64,000 nucleotides of DNA, taken from NCBI GenBank assembly GCA_038501195.1, contig JBBPUQ010000003.1, positions 434,001-498,000 on the forward strand. The letters are read 5' to 3'. The stretch is from Nemania diffusa (lineage: Eukaryota; Ascomycota; Sordariomycetes; Xylariales; Xylariaceae). How positions within the stretch are numbered: the stretch's first letter is position 1; each line of letters starts with the position of its first letter. The position numbers and the translations under genes were made by a program. The notes beneath the pieces were generated by a model. The model did no database searches. It was not told the origin of the DNA and worked only from the letters and a program-made list of their open reading frames with translations. This document shows positions 59,205-64,000 of this stretch, in pieces.

Positions 59205-60246
59205 CGGCGTGCATATGATACCCTCCTGTGTCATTTTGCTCATCATCCTTCGAAAGATATCTGCTTCCATCGCTCGTAAGGTTTCGGCTGGTTCTCTAGC
59301 GATGCCTGTGTGCAGTTGATTTCGTGCGGTGTAAGCAAGATCAAGACCTTCGTAATGATACCCCACAGTCCGCGAGACGTTGTACTATTGACCTGCAACT
59401 ATTAACACTTCAAGGCAGACTAGGCATCTCCGTTACGAGCGTCGCATGACTCCAAGCAAACTATCGCGGGAGACTTTTAAAAGAAATTGGTGATAATTAG
59501 CTAGCTTCTACTCCTCGTTCCAATAGTGTAGTCATTGCCCAACGGCAAACGGCATCGTTTGGAGCTCATACTCCAGCTCCCGCCAGAAACTCGGCAAAAC
59601 AAAATCGAACACGCAGAATACCCAACCCACCAACACCCGACCCGAGAAATTTGCAAATCTCAATAGATGAAATGGATAGAATAAATACGCCAGAGAACCC
59701 CCGAGCAGCAATCAAACCGCGTCCGCGCGCCCCTTGCCACCCTGTAGGAAATTGCACCGCCCACCCGTCCAGCGCCTGGCCCCAAGCCGGCTATTCTCGC
59801 GAGCATTATGCCAGACACGGCATGACGGATGACAGATGACTTGATAAACGCGGCCGTTTCCCGCGGACCCCTGTTTCTCCCGCGCATTGGGAGCACGACA
59901 GTTAGGTGGTGCCGCGTAGAAGTTGGGGAGTATACAGGTTATTGTATGAGCTTCGGAAATGAAATGAAATGAGGTGAGCTTTAGACTTGGGGGCCCGAGG
60001 TAGTGTATGGGCAGATGGATGGATGATCGTGCATTGCATATCAACCACATCAGTCACCCCTAGAGAAACTCACGTTGCGACATCACGTAGTTTAGATACG
60101 CGTAGCTCGAATTGTTGAAAGTTGTCCTGTCTAACCGCGTCTCCCATCGTGATTCTACATCTTTAACGCTCAGCGTTCAACTCTTAATTCCCTACTCGAT
60201 ACCTACTTATTTTAATACACATTCATTCATTCATCCCTTGCTCAAA
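59205..60246. other. Intergenic interval
   Basis: No gene supported on either strand. The right end is the leader of the small secreted-protein gene and includes a repeated ATTCATTCATTC run just upstream of its ATG. Confidence 0.4.
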
Positions 60247-60849
60247 ATGAGACCCAAATCCCTCCTCCCCGTGCTCCTAGCCACCTACCCCCCATCCGCC
60301 CTCTGCGACGACGCAATGACAGCGTCACAAGCGCAACCAGCACCCCCTGTTCTCGCCACCGCTGACGCAAACAACCGCTTCACGACGCCCGCAGAGCCGC
60401 TCCTCGCGCTCCCGGCGCGCCAGCACGCAGTAGCAGCGAGGACGACGTCGCCAGTCCCAGACTCGATCACCGCGCTCCCCACGCCCGCGCCAGCCAGCGA
60501 TGCCGACGGGGTCGTCAACAATGCAAGCATCGAGAACACGTCGACGACGACGATAACGATCACGAGCAGGAGCACGACGACGATCCGGCCCACCTTGACG
60601 ATAACCTCGCTGTTCTCTTCGGTTGGGCCTACGACGTCGGGCGGTAGTGGGCGGTTAGAGCCGCTTATGATGTTGTCTTGGGAGTGAGTTCTCCCTTTGC
60701 CTCTTTCTCCGCGCCAACCGATAGTCGTCAGATGAGGCGACCAAATGAACTTAGTCATCAGCATACTAACCTCCCATCTGTCATATAATAGGTTCATTCA
60801 GACGCTTTTTGTCATCTTCTCTTGGTGCTGTCTAGGTCTAGCTAGGTAG
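60247..60849 (+). CDS. Small Pro/Thr-rich secreted protein with a conserved-looking C-terminal hydrophobic segment
   Basis: Exons 60247-60683 and 60792-60849 (108-nt intron, GTGAGT to ATAATAG) give 164 residues. The start MRPKSLLPVLLATYPPSALC is a plausible signal peptide. The middle is rich in Ala, Pro and Thr, with TSTTTITIT-type beta/O-glycosylation stretches. The splice brings in FIQTLFVIFSWCCLGLAR, a hydrophobic end with two cysteines that would be missed if the frame were closed at the stop in the intron (60685). I do not recognise a family. It could be a membrane-tethered wall protein; this is inference. Confidence 0.6.
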
Positions 60850-61111
60850 CTAGGTAGGCTATATAGGAGAAGTAGATAGGTGGTTGGCATGCTTGGGTAC
60901 GTTGACCTAGTTGACCTAGTAATTGGAAAGGGGTATTGAGGCCGGGGAGAAAGAGACATACTGAGGTAGATAGGGGAGAGGGCCAAGACAAGATAAAGAG
61001 GAACCAGGGAGAAAATGAACTAAACCGCTTCCAGAAGCCCATCATCATCACAGCCAATCGTAATCCGTAAACAAGTTCCATTCACTTCATCTCATAAGGA
61101 ACCTTCATCCC

Positions 61112-64000
61112 CTAGATGTGCACCTTATCCATATCTCTTGCTAATATATTCATGCTAGATGGGAGCCTTCCCCGGGGAGCGGATGGCGACAATCTTTCAG
61201 GTGTGTTCATGTGAGCTTGCGGTGATTGAAATACATCATCTGTATCTGGGATATCGTCTTCGGTCCAGGCCTCGGATCCTGAAATTTCCACGATATCATT
61301 CTCGCCCCTATTATCAGAGACCGCGACCAAAGCATCTCCGTTGGGGAGTCGTACGTCGGTTGCCTGTAACGTTTCCGCAATGTCTATGAGGAGGACGTCC
61401 ATGGGGCATATATACGCAACTTGCTTCCGTTCACTCCATGCTAAAATGTGGCCACAAAGACGGCCGTAGATTCTATCAACGACCCAAGCACCTGAGTCTC
61501 CTGGTATACCAAGTGACACTCCGCGCCCTGTCTGGTTGGGAGGGGGAGCGGGTTTAGATATGCCTGGTATTCTGCCACTAACTTGATAGGAATGGCTTGG
61601 GGAGGCTCGTCCGTAGATCTTGACAGTTGTGAGTGCCGGTAAAATGCGGCCAGCCTAGCACAAGTCAGATACTATTTAATATCACGTCAAAACGGCCGCC
61701 CGATCTCTATGGCTTACCTGGGAACCACTAGTGCGAGCCATGCATTGGACGTCGAGTCCAGGCAAGGTCTTTGTAGGAGCTACCTCAACCGGCTGCAAGT
61801 TATCTAGAGTCCAAGACTCGTATTCTCCCGCTGTAGTAGATGGAAATATATTTTTATCTGGCAGCCTATCATCTTCGAATTTGAATAGAGCCCAATCAAT
61901 TTCATGGACAATATTATTCTCAGTTCTCCTTCGAATTCCCGAAGAAGCGTAGAGATTGCCAACTCTGTAAGTATCGATGTGATCCTATAATAACTTAGTG
62001 GGACAATTCGACGAGGTATACCATGTCCGAAAGGAAACTGGGGGAAAGAGAATAAATAGTTCTATCTCACCTCATCTTCCGATTCCGGCGAAGGATAAAA
62101 TCCACTAGGGACGTCGTCCAGCGCAGGCTGTGTAACAATATATCCTGGAAAGCCTAGATCAGCGGGATGATATGTCTTACTAGGTACGACGCCCTGGATC
62201 ACCTCCACTATCCCCAAATGAATGACATCCCCTCAATCTTGGAACTGGGGTTGGGGCGCTATTAGCCCCAGGCCTTACATACCGTCTCCACATCCTGGTT
62301 CTATCCCAGGGATGTCGCCTGGTTCGTCAAACTCTTCGTCTTCATCTTCTTCGTCCTCTTCATCGCTGGTTATGTCCGTCACTGAGTATTCGGATTCAGT
62401 GTCAGAAAATTCGCAAGCAAAGTCGCTGCCTTCAGACGACGTCTCTCCTTCGGTAAGGTATGACAAGTCTTGTGCACCTGCGCTGCTTCGAAAAGTGTGT
62501 GCACTAGCTCGCGTCACATCTTCTGGAAATCCTTCAAATCCAGTCGGCGCTGGACAAGGGCGGTCGGGGTTATCTAACATATGGTGTACCGTCATGCCAT
62601 ACGGTATGTCATCTACAAGTATGACGCCTCCCAAGCTCACTGGTGGGAGGTGCTTATCTCCAATCCACGCCCCGATGCTCGCTCCATTTTGTGGCTTTGG
62701 TTGATAATCGGGATTAGCCGCGGGGGGGTCCTGAGACTCTTCTTCGTCGTCGCTTTCGTGCTGACCTGAAGGATCCGGCCTATTACCCTTTGCCATACTG
62801 CTCCTGGGGCCTTTCCTTGACCGTACTACAGATCCACGACATACTTTGAGTGATATATTGGTCGTGGTACCGTCAAAAAGAATACCCAGCTTCTTATTTA
62901 ATATTGCGCGCACTTTGCTCACCGAAGTGCAAACAACTAGAACGGTGGGTGTGGTCTTTTGGGGAGACTCGCCGATAGACTCAAGTGAAATTTCAACCGA
63001 TTCCGGATGTTTGCGGTAGAAATGCCGTAGCGCTAGATTAATCTGTGGCATGATGATCTCATTCCATTGATCGACGATTTCCGTTGGTAGTGGTATCTGA
63101 GGATATAATCGAAGCTTAGACTGTTTCTCTTTTGGCTTCTCGGGTTTACTTTCGACTAGTTGCGCTGGAGAGAGGTAAGCATCATGCTAATCACAATAAT
63201 ATGAATGGTAGTCTTACACTCAGTAAGGGATTTGTGGTCGGTGGGAAAGGACTGGGACCGCTCCTGTGGGAGCACACGCTTTGTGTCAAAACTTTGGCTT
63301 TTCGGGGTGGCGACCGAAGGCCCTGGCAAAGACGCAACCGAGATTTTTGGCTTTACATTTTGGCGTGAGGGTGTGGGCATTAAATCATCACTTAGACGAT
63401 CATCAAACCCGCTGACGCCATCCAATATGCAGCACGCTTCCAGATAACCACTTGCTCGAGTCTGTATTTGTTGTATAATTTCATCGCCATTACCAGGCCG
63501 TGAGAGTTCGAGTTCAACCGCATTCCAACATGCTTGCACAGCCCTCATATACGGTGTGCCGCATCGGATAGCCAGTTGACCAAGGACAGACTCCGGGACG
63601 CTTGGCGAGGCCAAGTTAGGTACAAGGTTCTCTAGTGTAGTCCAAAGACCGATAGAGACGAGCATCATCGCGAGAGAATACATGTCCAGTGTCTTGGTAT
63701 CACTATTCACCGCTAATGGGGATTGGCTAGTGGTTCTGGGATCGAGTGGATGGCGATGTAAGAGAAACAAGGAGGAGGAATGATTGGTTGAAGGCGAATT
63801 AGGGAAGATATCAAAGCTTGAGATGATAGGGCGCCTAATATCCACCTCAACCACACCAGACAATCCAGAGTCATTTCCCACTATGTTGGCGAAAGATATC
63901 GTTGATGCATGGAGATTACCATGCGTTATGCCCCGTGAATGCATGTCAAAAACAGTATTCGCCAAGTTGTAAGCCAGACGAAATTTGGCCTCGAGGGTGG
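61112..64000 (-). CDS. Kinase-like domain fused to a trypsin-fold serine protease (N-terminus outside the window)
   Basis: Five exons on the minus strand read in one frame: 64000-63218 (open at the edge), 63164-62283, 62207-62071, 61984-61718 and 61654-61112; at least 869 residues. The visible start resembles the C-lobe of a protein kinase: '[25 protein letters not shown]' sits where HRDLKxxN should be, but reads HGNLHAS, so catalysis is doubtful. A linker ([20 protein letters not shown]) leads to a small alpha/beta block with [16 protein letters not shown]. After an acidic Ser-rich insert comes a chymotrypsin-fold domain: His in GMTVHHML (62581-62586), Asp in IDWALF (61895-61897) and Ser in [10 protein letters not shown] (61493-61495). 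The order His-Asp-Ser is that of PA-clan proteases. A regulated protease switched by the kinase-like part is inferred. The C-terminus is acidic and disordered. Exon joins are each supported by GT/AG sites and frame. Confidence 0.8.

Noticed and set aside
60285..60797. Minus-strand frame of 170 codons opposite the small secreted protein
   Set aside because: It is the antisense of Thr/Pro-rich codons (giving Val/Gly/Ala text). The plus strand has the signal peptide and clean intron.
1..64000. CRISPR arrays, bacterial operons, ribosome binding sites
   Set aside because: Introns and gene families are eukaryotic; no spaced direct repeats of CRISPR type were seen.

Overview
The window is chromosomal DNA of a filamentous ascomycete (Pezizomycotina, probably a Sordariomycete; the class is an inference). 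The genes are single and monocistronic, on both strands. Most are split by short 50-150 nt introns with GTRNGT donors, CTAAC-like branch points and YAG acceptors. Recognisable families are typically fungal: DHA1 and anion:cation symporter MFS carriers, a fungal rhodopsin-domain membrane protein, a BIM1/X325-like copper protein, an FRE-type reductase and GPI-anchored secreted proteins. An 8-kb block of almost pure A+T bounded by direct repeats points to repeat-induced point mutation (RIP). Exon coordinates below were assembled by eye from reading-frame continuity and splice signals; no RNA evidence was available.

Layout. 0.4-6.2 kb: a secreted GPI-type protein and a DHA1 transporter. 6.9-9.6 kb: a decayed fungal STAND-like gene. 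10.2-15.5 kb: the ER ubiquitin ligase Doa10/SSM4, divergent from a 1151-residue repetitive membrane/coiled protein at 18.2-21.8 kb. 22.6-23.1 kb: a small hypothetical gene. 23.8-31.8 kb: an LTR retrotransposon destroyed by C-to-T and G-to-A mutation, ending 56 bp from the stop of an intact MFS carrier (31.9-34.1 kb). 36.7-38.0 kb: a rhodopsin-domain protein. 38-41 kb: gene-empty, with a tRNA-like relic. 41.0-41.8 kb: an intronless GC-rich gene with zinc-deaminase signatures. 43.9-46.0 kb: a cytochrome P450. 47.9-50.4 kb: arginyl-tRNA synthetase with two plausible starts. 51.9-56.7 kb: a ferric/cupric reductase and a copper-binding GPI protein, divergently arranged. 57.5-60.8 kb: a tiny ORF, a SANT/Myb protein and a small secreted protein. 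61.1-64.0 kb: the 3' part of a large gene fusing a kinase-like domain to a trypsin-fold protease; it runs off the right edge.

Working links. The reductase and the BIM1-like protein could form a metal-acquisition pair, and their shared intergenic region carries five copies of a TTGCTCA core that resembles copper-regulator sites. The two most novel-looking genes are the deaminase-like ORF (41.0 kb) and the pseudokinase-protease fusion (61.1 kb). Both resemble parts used in conflict or signalling systems, but that role is inference. I see no biosynthetic cluster around the P450, no CRISPR array and no intact tRNA or rRNA gene.
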